Source: Epiperipatus broadwayi (lineage: Eukaryota > Onychophora > Udeonychophora > Euonychophora > Peripatidae). Taken from it: a DNA stretch of 64,000 nucleotides. Under the pieces are notes generated by a model. That model did not search any database, was not told the origin of the DNA, and saw only the letters and a program-made list of their open reading frames with translations. A program made the position numbers and the translations under genes. Shown one piece after another: positions 34,376 through 47,054 of the stretch. The stretch is from positions 2,670,001-2,734,000 of the forward strand of contig JAQFVV010000032.1 of assembly GCA_028023455.1 (NCBI GenBank), in the 5' to 3' direction. The number at the start of each line of letters is the position of its first letter. Positions within the stretch are counted from its first letter, which is position 1.

Positions 34376-35334
34376 CAAAGTGTTTGTTACCATTTTTTTG
34401 TGTAAACAAACCGACGGAGTGTTAATCGATAATTTAAGCAAACCAACATCCCTACACCATCTAAAAACAAAGTGTTTGTTTCTTAAATAAAACGAACCAA
34501 AAAAAAAACCGTGTGAAAAAAAAAATTGGTTTACCGTAAGCAATATTATGTAAAGAAACCTACGGACAGTTAGTCGTTAATTTACAAACAAACCAACACC
34601 CACCCCTAGACCATCTATTTGTTTATTAAAAACAAAAACCCGAGTGGACTAAAAAAAAAAAATTTGGTGGTTTACTCTCGCTGACGAAAAAAAATTAAAA
34701 ACCAGTTGAAAAAAAAAAATCTTTTATCGTAATATTATGTAAACAAACAGGCGGCCCGTGAATCGGTATATTGATGTGAATTGGGCGAAAAAGAGCGCCA
34801 TCAGACGGTAGGGTTCAGTGTTCATACCATCACCCAAATATTTAATTCTTAAATTTTCCTCACTAATATAATGCAACAGAATTAAGTAGTAATAAGTTTA
34901 CTTTCTTTTTAAATAGAAAAGTAAATGACAAAAGTGTCTCTGGAAGACTTTTATTTTATTCTGTTACTAGAAAGTTTTGTATTTAAAGGAAAATAATTTC
35001 TTTTCTATATTTGAATGTTTTAAATTGAATATATATTTGCCATATACATCTGGGTCTCGTTTTATATGGTAGATAGGTTCCACAGAAAACCTGCATTAAA
35101 AAAAATCGCAAAAAAGTAGACTTAATTTACCTTGAACAATGGGGGATCGATTCCAAAATTTTCAAAAATTGCATAAAAGCAAAACAACAATGTAAACTTA
35201 CTTTAAAATTCGCATAAAAAAAAAAAAAGGAAACAAAGTATGACTAATAAAAAATTTCAAATATTTGAAAAAAATTGATACAAAACAAACTTTTTTCATT
35301 AACTATTTATTTAATTTTATTCAAAACAATGTTT

Positions 35335-35640
35335 TTATGTGTAATTTATTTTACATTTTTTCATACATATTTTAATCATTACATCTATTTGACAATATGT
35401 GTTTTGTTTGTGAACTGGTAAGAAATCAGATTCGTCATAAGATGATGTACAACTAGCGCCAGCTTCAGTCTTGTGCTGTGTTAATGGTTTTTTATTGACA
35501 ATGTAATCGGTGATTAAACTTTGAGACGATGATTTTACTAATTGTTTATGAAGCTCGCGATAATCAGACCTATGTCTAGCTGTTAGAGAATGCATTTCCA
35601 CTAGTGCAACTATATATTGTAACCTCTTCAATCTACACCT
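35335..35640 (-). pseudogene. Tigger transposase C-terminal remnant
   Basis: The minus-strand frame reads KRLQYIVALVEMHSLTARH, SDYRELHKQLVKSSSQS, TDYIVNKKPLTQHKTEAGAS and DESDFLPVHKQ. The acidic/Ser-rich tail with TDYI and DFLP matches the C-terminus of Tigger transposases and the copy at 55270-55610. The DDE core is not visible. Similarity ends abruptly near 35637. Confidence 0.7.
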
Positions 35641-38600
35641 ATATCACCTTATACACATATAAATGCCTAGGCGCCAATTCTATACAAGATAGAATAAAAT
35701 GTATAATTTAGGTTACGTCTCTAATTATAGATAAGACTTATTATAGTATTAATCTACAGTTTAGCTCAGTTGGGGGTTATAGGTGTCATCTAGAATGCAA
35801 ATGAGGTGAGAGAAGCATTTATAAACAATAATTATATAATGTTTATTTAGTTATATTATAAGTATTTACTTAATTATCAAAAGAAAGCAATTAGTAGATT
35901 AAATTAAGAATCATATGTTCAATTTTCCCACCATCCAAGTACATGCCAGACCAATCACGTCCCTCATCTAATATGTTTGGGAATCACTGTAACAATAATT
36001 AATCTACAGACATTTGATTTAGATTGCACAGCTATACCAATGTTTATTTAAATGATGAAATAATCTCGAGGTTCTATTATATGAACAATAAATCAATCCT
36101 ATTATAAGATGATAATTACGTAATGAGGAACTATTGTGAAACTGACAATTACTGCAATGAAATAAAGGATAGACAGTGATAGAGATCGGGTGCATTTTTA
36201 TCTCACATCATTATCTATTTTAAACAAGGCAAAATCTATATCTTGACATTATGCAATGTTTGGATCAATTAATTCAGTGTTATTTAAATAGATGGCATAT
36301 ACTATTAAACTGCTAAGTAATACAATTAGATTATGTTGAACATATGTGTGTGGAAATAGTCAATCGAACGTACATGACAAAATAATTCAGAGGGAATCTT
36401 ACTTCAACAAACGTTTATTACAAGACACATTCTTTTACAAACACATCGATGATGATTTAATATTAATTTCGCATTGACTACAATCTTGACAAAATAACAT
36501 TTAATTTACATAAATCCTATATGATATTTGGAGGCTCTTCCTCTTATCTGTTATTTCAATATCATTTACAACTCTATTTATTAAACTATTAATAATACAA
36601 AATAATTATATCTTTATGTACCAATGTTTATGTCATCTATTCTCATTCTGTGTTCTCAATGAACTAAGAAAAGCGGTATCAAATAATCAACTAATGCCAT
36701 TGAAATTATTTCCATATGTCCATAAATTTATACTTACTATATAAAATTAAATAATAATTTTATTAAAATTAGCATTAAATATTAAAGTAAAATTTTGTAA
36801 TCCAATATCCAGTAATAATAATAAATGAAATAATGTTCATGTGGGTGATATGATTTGACAAGCTACTTAGAACTTACAATTCCAGCGATGGTCTCCCTCA
36901 ATATCTTTAAGTTTATCATATCTCCAAATGTGTGCACATTTATAAATTCACATTCATAACACATTTATTGATTATATTTTCTATCAGTTTACTTGCGGAA
37001 TGAATAAACCTCACAATAAGGATGGTACAATGACCTAATCATTAAATTATTAATCCAACTTCTAAGTATGTTACAGAAATCACACTAAAACATTTATCTG
37101 AAATAACTAACATATACTACATGACGATAATTATGTGGAATGAAGAGGGAGAACTAAATACTGACAAATAAATATTTACATACAGGCAAGTGAGGGTTAA
37201 CAAAACTCCAAACATCAACTTAATTCATCAACATAATGGCTACCAACTTTTCTGACACAAATGGTGCGGAACCCAGCCATCTTATCATGTATAAATGGGG
37301 CATCTACTACTTCACTTTAAAGAATTTAATTATCGCTTCATATACTATCAAATAAGGAAATATACCACCACCCACGGCTCAATAGGTAAGTAATTAAAGG
37401 GAGCGCTACTCAATCTGAATAGCATGATTATCCCTTCAATTGCCTCTTTTACTCAAAAGGTATTTAACGCATTTCATATAGGGCAAATCTATAAGCAGAT
37501 AAACTCAAATTTTCACACTCTTTAACGCATAGCACCAGCCGAAACCGATAGAAAAATAAATAAGCATAAATCTAACTCTTATAAAATAGCTTATGATAGC
37601 GAACACATGCAAACATATGATCATGTATGGAATATTTTCAAAATCACATCAGACAATAATATGTTATATTAGCATTAATTAAATTATAAATGAATCTAAT
37701 ACCTATGAAAAATTATGAACATCGAATTTCAAATTAACGTAAATACTATCAAGTAAGCCTGACCATTTGGCAATATTGGCATAAATATTTCCATGTATCT
37801 ATTTATCATTACCAACTAATGAATAATGATAAAGCACTAATTTGCACCAATAATATGAGCACGGGAATATAACATTTTTACATAATACAACAAAAGAAAA
37901 TATTACCCGTTTGGTATAATTTATACCAAAATCTCCGAGATGTTCTAGAGGAGATTAGGCATATAAATACATAATAATAACTCAAATTAATATCAAACTA
38001 AACATAAAAGAAAATCTACATATCTATCATATGCAATGGGAAGAAATACATGTCAAATCTTCTATCATTAAAATAAAAGTTTCCCTTATCTCTTTTTTTT
38101 TTTTTTTAGTTCACACTTGAAATTTTAAAAGTAGAAATGTATACATAGCTCACAATGATAATGATGAATAAACAAACATTAAAACATAAACATTACTCCT
38201 GTAGGATAAACATGAATTTGGCAAAACAGCAATAATCTCTATTCCTAATAGACATTACAAGCAGCTTTTGCACATATTTGAATCAATTTATTTGTCATAA
38301 AATCTCCAAAGCTCAACAAGATCATCCAAATAAATGTTTGTGATTCACGTTATTTTCAACTTTGTTCCATCTAAAATTTCCAGCATTTAATAAACTTTAA
38401 TAACGGTTAAGTTCAGGGTTATTCAATCATCCATGCTTATGCACCTTTCTGATAAATAATTATCAAATATTAAATCACACATTCTATCACTCATTTTTAG
38501 GTGTGAATGGTAAGGTAATTTGGTATACATAGCTATTCTAATAATATAAAGTATTAGAATGAATAATTTTTCTGTTTCAGCCTTATTTTACACAATAAAA

Positions 38601-39830
38601 ATAGAAAACTTATTAAATGAGAGTCAATAAAACATTTTATTAAACAGTTCAGCGTAATTTCTCCAATTATTATCATTATTGTTAATTTACGTATTTCCAG
38701 TATCACACTATTTATTATAAATAAGTTATAGCAAAATTGTATTAGCAATTTTTTTATATAATATCCATGCATTTTGAATAAAAGTAAATTCAAATTGTTA
38801 ATCAATAAAAGCCAGAGCTGGTGTACCTTTAAAAGTTTAGCTTTCCATATTGAACAATCCTATCCTGTGTCCTTCACTATTACACATTGGCATTTATGCT
38901 TGAGTAGTATGTGAGAAGTTTATTTAGTAAAGGGAATAGTAGAGAATTTAATGAAAATATTAGGTTCATTATATAAATTATCTATTTTTACTGCCTTTTT
39001 TTAAAAAGAAAAGTATTTCACCTTCTCTAAAATCTTTTCTGAAGTTCCCCCTCTACTTAACTATGCCTCCTTTTTTTTAAAGTTATAATGAGGCCAACAA
39101 TATGCAAGAATTTATTACTTGTAAAAAAAAATGTTAGGAATAGAGTATTGAAAAAAATATATATATTAAATTACAAATACTTCCTAATAATAAATGAAAT
39201 AAATAGCTTTTACATTTTCAAATGAAAGATTTTATGCAATAAACTAATAAAAAAAATCATACTAGCTGATGGTGTGTGTGTGCGCATCTGTCCATTAATC
39301 AGAGGTCTATTAATGACTGAGCTATTAGCAATATTTATGGCAAAATAAATAATGTTATTGCAAGATGGATATTCTGAGTGATAATTAGAAATATGAATGA
39401 GGTGTGAAGTGTGGAATGATGTGAATGGACCTGCACCCACATATACAAGTTAGATTTTGGAATGGCATTAAACAATAGATTAGAAAATTAATGAATAAGC
39501 ACTCATCAGGGCCTTACAGACAAATAATACTTATTCCCTAGTTTATCTTTCATACCAACAACTCCTGATACAATCCATTCCCCTCTCTCACTATTAGATA
39601 TACATAAAAAAAAAAAAAATTAATGATTGGTACGCTCCAACTAACATCCTAAGAGCTTTTCAACCGAATTATACATTAAGTTATATCACAATTCATCTTT
39701 TTTTTTTATTAGGCATCCCTGACCACTATTGGCACAATATGAACTTCCCTCATTCCTTCATGGTGCCAATCTGGAAGGTTACAATATATAACACGCTTTT
39801 ACAATTGTGTTAATAATGACTAACGGTTAA
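35641..39830. other. Unidentified DNA inside the Tigger copy
   Basis: Slightly less A/T-extreme than the flanks, without convincing frames. TTTAGCTCAGTTGG at 35759-35772 resembles a tRNA box A, but no box B follows. I could not find insertion boundaries or TSDs. Confidence 0.35.
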
Positions 39831-40102
39831 ATTTTCTTTTATACACATGTATATACATGGAGAAACTTTTAGACAGAAAAAAGTTACAAGTAAAAACTTT
39901 TAAAGATAAGTTCTTTTTAAGTAGAAATTACAAGCTCTTAAATATTTTTACTTATAACTTTTTTCTGTCTAAAAGCATATGTGTATAAAAAAAAATATAA
40001 ACACACTTTAAAGATACATTTTTTTTAAGTAGAAAATAAAAATTGTTATAACTTTTTTCTGTCTAAAAGTTTCTCCATGTATATACGTGTATAAAAGAAA
40101 AT
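39831..40102. mobile_element. Foldback/MITE-like inverted repeat, 272 bp
   Basis: ATTTTCTTTTATACAC...CATGGAGAAACTTTTAGACAG at the left returns in inverted form as CTGTCTAAAAGTTTCTCCATG...GTGTATAAAAGAAAAT at the right. A third partial copy (CTGTCTAAAAGCATATGTG) lies inside, near 39967, so two foldback units seem to overlap. No coding capacity. Confidence 0.75.
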
Positions 40103-40868
40103 ATAAACATACACATACATAACACAGACATACAACCACTATTTAGCTCTCGGAATGTAAGAACGTGTTCATTGCAGCAAACTCAGATTTCAGCATTTTG
40201 TCTCGCACATCAATGATAAAATATATGATTAAATGATTATTACTGACCAAAAAAATAATAAATTTGACAGATATTTTTGTTTACTATTGAAATAAATTTT
40301 AAATGTTCACATTTTGTTTCTATAAATATTAAAAAAAATGAGATCGCAATCCAAATAAAAAGATTATAAGTTATCATTTCTAGAAAGATTATTTTTCAGT
40401 TTACAGAATCTTTGTTATTTCTGATTACGTATTTTTTAAAAATCTAAAAGAATATTTATTTATTTCTGTTATATCTAATGAAACATGTTTTAACAGTTTA
40501 AAATTTTTGAATATTTAGTGAGATATTTTTATATTGTAAGTATAAGTAAATAAGCATTTATTTTATATAGCATAAGGCTGATATTTGAATGTATTGTAAG
40601 TATAAGTAGATTGTTTACCTAGAAGCTAAGTTTCTAAATAGCTTCAGACCACGTTCACGTTAGCTGCTAATATAACATTATATTTTTGAAGAAAAAAAAA
40701 GTATTTCAAGTCAAAATAAGTTATTAATAATTTATATTTCTTGATATCTAATAAATATAGTGAAATATGAACTTCTTTATCACATAAAAGAAAACTGCAT
40801 AAAAAGATATTAAGCGGAAACATGAATCGCATAACTTCAAAATCCGCATAAAATGGGACCCAGGTGTA

Positions 40869-43800
40869 TTTTAAATTATTTAATTTAAATAAATAATTGT
40901 TTTTAGGATATATACAAATTGATTTAACTTAATAATAAATAAAATAAAAAAGGAAAACTTAATAATTAAATAGTAATGATTGCTTCTATTCAGTATAAGA
41001 TCACTATCAGTTTCAACTGTGTTTAGATTTATAAAAGATTGAAGGTTTGTCCAAGTTCAATCCAGATACTTTGATCCATAGTGTATCTTCTCCACATCAT
41101 ACCATTTAATCTCTTTGGAGCCAATGTGAGACTTCAATTGCTTATCTATTATTTTTTGGCAATTTTTTTTTATCCCAGCTCCATTTTGCTGCGAATGTTT
41201 TTCCAGTAACTATCAAAAAAAATGAGAGAAAGACAAAAAACTTCAATATACTTGATCACAAAAATTATTGTAAAATTTTTATTTTTTTATTGTAGAAAAA
41301 TAAAACTTCCCTTTCCTGAAAGTAGAAAAAAAGATGGAAACGAATGTATAAAAAGTGCATGCATAGCCTGTGTAGATGGCCATTAATCTTAACCTGAACG
41401 TGGATGTTTATAATTTGAAATTCATTGCCCAAATTATGCGGGTGTAAACACAAATTTGTTAAAAACTGTTTTATGATCTTGTCTAAAATGTGATTTGTTT
41501 AGGCATGGAAACAAACAAAAATACTAGATGTGTTGTTGAGTTACCAAATTCATACCACAAACTAATTTTAATATAATGAAGGCTTTACATTATTAAAATA
41601 CGTAACTTGAAAATTATGATGTTACTTGTTGTATTGACTAAAAGTGATTTAATACTTATAAGCTGATAATGCCATGTTTAGTGTAGACCTACAATATTTT
41701 TTTTTTTTAAAATACTATATTCATTTTAATCTATGACTGATGTATTAAGTTTGTATATTTCATTATTCTAATGAAATTAAATTTTAAATAAAATCTAAGG
41801 ACAAAAAATATTTCTTCAGTTGTTCTTTTGCTATTTAGGTTTTTAATAGTTGAAAGTACATACTGGATTTTTTATTGGAAAATGACAGAAAAATTAAGAC
41901 AATACTTCTAATTTTTCTTGATATTATTTTTTTCTGTAAAAATTTGAATTGGAAAGGGGGTGGTAATGTAGAATAATTATGAAGATTAATTTCACTTGAA
42001 GATTTCAAAATTAATTTTTATCTTAATTACTTAAAATTAAATTCTTTATTATGAAAATTTTATATTCGTAAAAGAATAAAGAGGAGGGAAAGCCAATAAA
42101 TGAATTACAAGGAATGACTTATCTATATGTATTGATGGTTGATAGCACAATCCATCTTTGTTCAAGTTTATGTAACAGTTGTGCATGGTTTTAGTAATTA
42201 AAATGGCAGCTTTACTCGAAGAAAGGACAACCAAAGAGCATACACATTTTTTGTGGGCAAAAAATTTATTTCAAATGGATATTCATGAAGATTTTTTATT
42301 TGTAGAGAGAGATGTTTATTATATTAAACTATTTATAAAATTGTGCAAACTAATGAATTAGTTGGAAATATTCATGAAAGTTCTTGAGTCAGTTAGATAA
42401 ATCTTCTGTCTAGTAATAAAACAATTATACCAATGTTATTGGAAGTAATGTTAAGGAAATCAGTGGCTTTTTAAATTTCTTTTTTTATTTTTATAAATAT
42501 TTGTAATCTATTTTATGTCTTCATCTTGTATTTATTTTTAAGTTGATTGAAGTTTAGAAGTTTTTCTAATCATTTCCTTGGCAACATTAATAATATTTAC
42601 ATAATTGGTAATGTTTATAGTGTATTATTAATTCATTTATAGATAGTAAAATAATTATATAAATAGATTTATGTTTGCTATATATATATAGGAAATATAT
42701 ATTTTGATTTATATGCATGAGCTTGGAATGGAATTGAAGTGTGCCTTTTTTTTAGCAAGTTATATTGATAACTAAATTTTAAAATTTATTTTGCTAGTAT
42801 TTGTTGCATTTTTTTTCCTGCTAAGTGATCTTCAAGGGATCAAGCTTTTTGGCTTCCAAAAATTTTTCCAGTGCACATTATAATAGAATGTTTAATCAGT
42901 GTCAATAATAATTGCCGATGCTTTTCAAACAATCTTTTTTTTTTTTAATCATTTGCTGTTCAAAATTTACTCTAAATGTTTTGTCAATCATTTGAAGCTG
43001 GAATTGAGATCACTACTGTCATCAAAAGTGCCAATAAATTAAAAATAAAGTGCTGTTTTCAAGAAAATCAAAGCATGCTTTTTGCATTGTATATTCATTA
43101 CACTTTTCATATAAAATGAAATAATTTAGACAGAAATTAAAAACTAAATGGAAAGTTGTTTTTAGTAAGCTGAATTTGTATAAAATAATGTTCAAAACTT
43201 ATCAATACTGATTAAGATAATATTGTGATTTACACAATTTAGCACAATGATAGGATCATGGATTCATAGTTTAAGGTTTTAGGATTAATTCTTAATTGAG
43301 AAACTTAATTCAGCTTTTATTAATAGAATGAAACAGTCAAAAATCAAATTTCTATAAAATGCTGAAACATCGCATGATCTTTTGAGCAATTTACCATAGG
43401 ATTTTCATCAAGTCTTATTGTTAAAAGTATATATAATACAATATTTTAGAATATTCCTAGGTGTTCAAATTTTATTGAAATGATCAGATGTCTTTCCCAT
43501 TTTATAAACTTCACTCAGTTACACTCAAAACAATAATAATACTAAAAAAAAAAAAACAACTAAATTTAAAAAAAAGTTAAGACATTAATATTTGAAGTAA
43601 GAATTGGGAAATAAGCATTAAGAGAATTCTCCATTCATGTTTAATTTTTTGATTTATTTTATTTTAAATATCTTCATTTTCTGAGGTTTTTTTTTTTTAA
43701 ATAATTAACTTTAGACCTACTTTTTTACTTTAATCTGATTAGTCATGCAATATTTCCTGAAGTTCTGAAGTATTATTTACAAAAATAATCACATTATGTA

Positions 43801-43944
43801 AAAAAAATCTAAATGATTTAAATAATCTTCATGTATTTTTAATTTTTTTAATTTTCCATTTTAATCCACCAAATACTTTTTGTAAAGTTGTTATAAAAAA
43901 TTTTGGAGATAAGGAATCATCTGTTTTGAAAAATAAGATTTTTA
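40869..43944. other. A/T-rich DNA with one mariner-type HTH fragment
   Basis: Apart from the fragment at 42203-42361, only chance frames (for example 41265-41453) are present. Confidence 0.5.
42203..42361 (+). pseudogene. Mariner-type helix-turn-helix (HTH_48/SETMAR-like) N-terminal fragment
   Basis: The frame starting at the ATG at 42203 reads MAALLEERTTKEHTHFLWAK, then LFQMDIHED and, after about a dozen residues, KLFIKLCKLMN. This follows the N-terminal DNA-binding region of mariner/SETMAR-type proteins: a short acidic leader, a TTKE motif, a FLWAKGL helix, a DIH turn and a final aromatic/basic helix. The catalytic DD(E/D) region was not found downstream, and the second helix has diverged. 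It is either a truncated transposon or a decayed domesticated gene exon. The match rests on about 25 residues. Confidence 0.45.
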
Positions 43945-44345
43945 ATTGAACATATTTTACCAATTCTTATTTATGAATCTGAGGTTTAGATAGTTAATAG
44001 AAGAGCAATAAAGAGACTTCAGATCCCTATATGTATGTTGCAAGGAACAAAAAAATGAATAAAAGTGAAACATTTGGGTAAGAGAACAACTATTGATGTT
44101 ATTGAAAAAATTAAGAGATTGAAATGAAATTGAGGGATATATTGCTAGAAGAGATGGTAATAGCTGGACCATTGAAATTTTAAATTGAATTTCAAGAGAT
44201 CGTAAATAACCTACAAAAAAATCACATGTGAAATGGTTTAATGAAATAAGGCAGTTTGTTGATATGATGTGGAGAAGTTAAGATTGTAGAAACTGGATTA
44301 AACTTAGAAAGAATTTCATCCTGCAATGATTCAACATTTGTTGAA
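43945..44345 (+). mobile_element. 5'-truncated RTE-like LINE, 3' fragment
   Basis: The sequence parallels 965-1370 of the first RTE copy: TTACCAATTCTTATTTATG, AATAGAAGAGCAATA, AACAACTATTGATGTTATTG, GATATATTGCTAGAAGAGA and AGAATTTCATCCTGCAATG in the same order. Many stops interrupt it. Only the C-terminal region after the RT is kept, as expected for incomplete reverse transcription. Confidence 0.85.
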
Positions 44346-47050
44346 AATGAATAATTAATTTAGGTAAAATCAAATATTGCAAGTTAATATTACCAGAATA
44401 TTAAAACAAATTAATAACACATACACAATCCAAAACATATCACGAGCCAATAAAAATATATATGAATGTATTTTTAGTGGTGTGCATTTACAAAATAAAA
44501 ATTGGTAAATCCACAACTACTTTATAGAAATTTATTAACATGGAATCTAAAAGAAAATAAGATTTTATGATTTTTTTCACAAGCAATAAATTAAGTTAAT
44601 AACAAAAATGTTTTTAACTTCATCATGAAATGCAAACAACCCAATTGTTAATTCTCAGTTCTTTTTTAATTACCTGAACCAATATAAAATATACATTGTA
44701 GCAGTCAAAATGTACACTCTGGCAAAGTCAATCCTAAGGACTAGGATATGACTATATGTATATGTACAACTTATATAAAAGATGTAAACATTACTACAAA
44801 GAATACAAAGCCAAACATCATTATTTGCTACTCATGTGCTATCTTTACTTGACTACAGCGTTTGATGTTACCAACCATTTTTCTCTTATATCCCTCTAGG
44901 TCAGAGAGATAAAAGAAATTCTAAATAAAATTACAAAATACATTGTATTATGGTAAATAATTAAAGATACATATGTAATGGATATATTGTTATTTTATTC
45001 GTATAATAAATATCAACAACAAACAAACAAACAAAAAAAAATTTATAAAGGCATATCATTTGCAGGTACAAAATCAATGTACCTTACTCACTTGGGATTT
45101 GAACCAGGATAATTGACCACACTTTTAGTTTTCCCTAAGGTATATTATTTTAGTCATGTCATGTTAGGAATTGAACAGATATTTAAAGTCTAAGGTAAAC
45201 ATTGTCATTAATTCGGTCAGAGTTTAAATATAAATTACTGCTGACCCTCTCAGGTAAATTGAACTATTTTCGTAAAATTATCATGACAGGAGACCGAGAA
45301 ATATTACTATAATCATTATCTCAGTCTACATAGCATTGCTATTTTATAGTTATTAATGTGCTTTATAAATTCATTAAGTTAACATTATGATGTGCACTGT
45401 GCACAAGACATGGTCATTATTTATATTATGCATTTCAATGATCTCTGGATGGATAATGTGGTTCTACCCAGGAATATTTATAAACAAACTAAATGCCCAG
45501 TACAGTCAAGTTGGAAATATATATCAATAACCACATATATAAGTGAATACAATCACAAAATAATCTATAGAGCCTAACATTTTCATAGTTAAAATATTTA
45601 TGAGATAATATATCAGGCACAAGAATGGAACTTCAAGTATACTGCTAAAATATATAAATAATTCGATTCACTAAGCTGTGAGAGGTGATACCAGATTACT
45701 AAATATCAAAATATAGAAGGTATGCCAACCTTTGCATGAACATACAAGAAAGAAAAGACACATTGGGTATTCATCTATAAAGATACAACAGGAAATATTC
45801 ATCTTATTAAATAACTAATACAGGAAGATAAGTATGGACTGGCAAGAAATTATTAATGGAAATTTCTTATTAAATCTTAAGTGATTGGCTTGTAAGTTCA
45901 AGATTTATATGTGACCTGCATGTCATATATGAATAAGAGCTTATCATACACCCTGGGGAATCCTTCTTTGACTATAATCTAGAATTTACAATAATTAAAA
46001 TAACCCATTTCGATAAGTCCTGGTTCATCCAATGATTATTAACATTATGCACTCTTTCTAACTGTTGTAGATTTGCAATTTAACATATGTAGCCAGAAAA
46101 TAATTTACAAAATTTGAAATTCATTAACACTTGCTGTGGTTGATTAAATCAGTGTTAAAAAAAAAAAAACCTTTAAAAATCCTATCATGGCTATTATAAT
46201 AGGCAAAACTTATATTTAAATAAATTGATTATATATATAATGGCTTTTTCTAAATCCCCCCCCCCCCCATTCATATTGTTTATATATTTTTAACTGAATT
46301 TGAAATTTTACCCCTAAGTACTTGATGTTATAAATGGTATGTGATAATAAACAAAACTATTCTAAAGAAGATACAATATGAATAGTGGTTTTTTGATAGG
46401 GTTAACTTTTATTATAAAAATTAATGAAATCCATTATGCTGTTCTTTTGTATAAATTATAATAAATATTAAAAATCATATACAAGAGCTATATAAATATA
46501 CTAATAATTATACATTAAAAGCCATTTTTGGTACATGATTTGTGCCCTTTTCAGATATTAATCATCTGTTTTAAAGTTAATCAATTATTGAAAATAAACA
46601 ATATTTGCAACAATTGATTAAAGTTAAAATAGATGACTAACACTTGAAATGGCATGAAACCATGTGCTCAAAAAGGCTTTTTATATATAATTATTATTGA
46701 TATATATATAGCTGCTATATATGGTTTTTATTATTTGTAATTTATTTATTAAGTACGCTTGCATAAACATCCTATTGCTCAACAATGCATATATAAAATA
46801 TATTCATAAATATAGGGACTAATTAAGGACAAATTTGTTACTAAAACAGAAAATTGCAAGCATACTATAAAATAAAATTAAGGAAATATAGGTATTTATA
46901 TGAAAATTATGCACTAAATCAGTAGAAACCATATATATATATGTTACTAACACTTTTCCTATGGCAACAGTCTATGGTGATAGTCCACAAATGATCTATC
47001 ATTTACATGCAGAAGTAAAGTTATGTTGATGAATAGATTGCATGGTTTCT
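44346..47050. other. A/T-rich DNA, possible box B-containing repeat
   Basis: A minus-strand CCTGGTTCAAATCCCAAG (45089-45106) matches a tRNA box B/T-arm, but I could not place box A or an anticodon arm, so no SINE is called. A C10 run occurs near 46258-46268. No gene seen. Confidence 0.4.
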
Positions 47051-47054
47051 CTAG

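Larger units (their letters stand above)
32560..34630. repeat. Dispersed C-rich blocks inside the 3.3-kb element
   Basis: Five blocks (around 32570-32620, 33910-33970, 34045-34090, 34435-34480, 34585-34625) share the plan poly-A, then AAACAACCCC/ACACCCCCC, CTCCACC(A)TCTAAAA, ACAAAGTGTTTGTT. They behave like a degenerate subrepeat of the element, broken by the nested inserts. Confidence 0.55.
31528..34834. mobile_element. 3.3-kb TIR element of unassigned superfamily
   Basis: About 70-bp terminal inverted repeats lie at 31529-31597 and 34765-34834. They share GGTRATRGTATGAAMACTG, CTACCGTCTGATGGCGCT and ACATCAATATACC. The flanks share CAAATAT (31521-31527 and 34835-34841), a likely 7-8 bp TSD. 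Inside are a nested related TIR element (32637-33734), repeated C-rich blocks, telomere-like DNA and a miniature PLE. No transposase was recognised. The long TIRs and probable 7-8 bp TSD are compatible with several DNA transposon superfamilies; I do not assign one. Confidence 0.75.
35047..40866 (-). mobile_element. Tigger/pogo-type DNA transposon expanded by internal DNA, TA TSD
   Basis: TA dinucleotides flank inverted ends: the left (35047) reads CATCTGGGTCTCGTTTTA and the right (ending 40866) is the complement of CACCTGGGTCCCATTTTATG. The left ~590 bp aligns with the 3' half of the Tigger copy at 54592-55938 and the right ~200 bp with its 5' end, both on the minus strand. The DNA between about 35640 and 40600 has no counterpart in that copy. 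It is either the missing Tigger interior, badly decayed, or later insertions, including the foldback at 39831. Confidence 0.8.

Noticed and set aside
35759-35830. tRNA gene starting at TAGCTCAGTTGG
   Set aside because: Only box A matches; no anticodon arm or box B follows at the right distance.
39478-39497. Hammerhead core CTGATGAGTGC on the minus strand
   Set aside because: No GAAA core or stem I partner follows; it is probably a chance match or a remnant too decayed to call.
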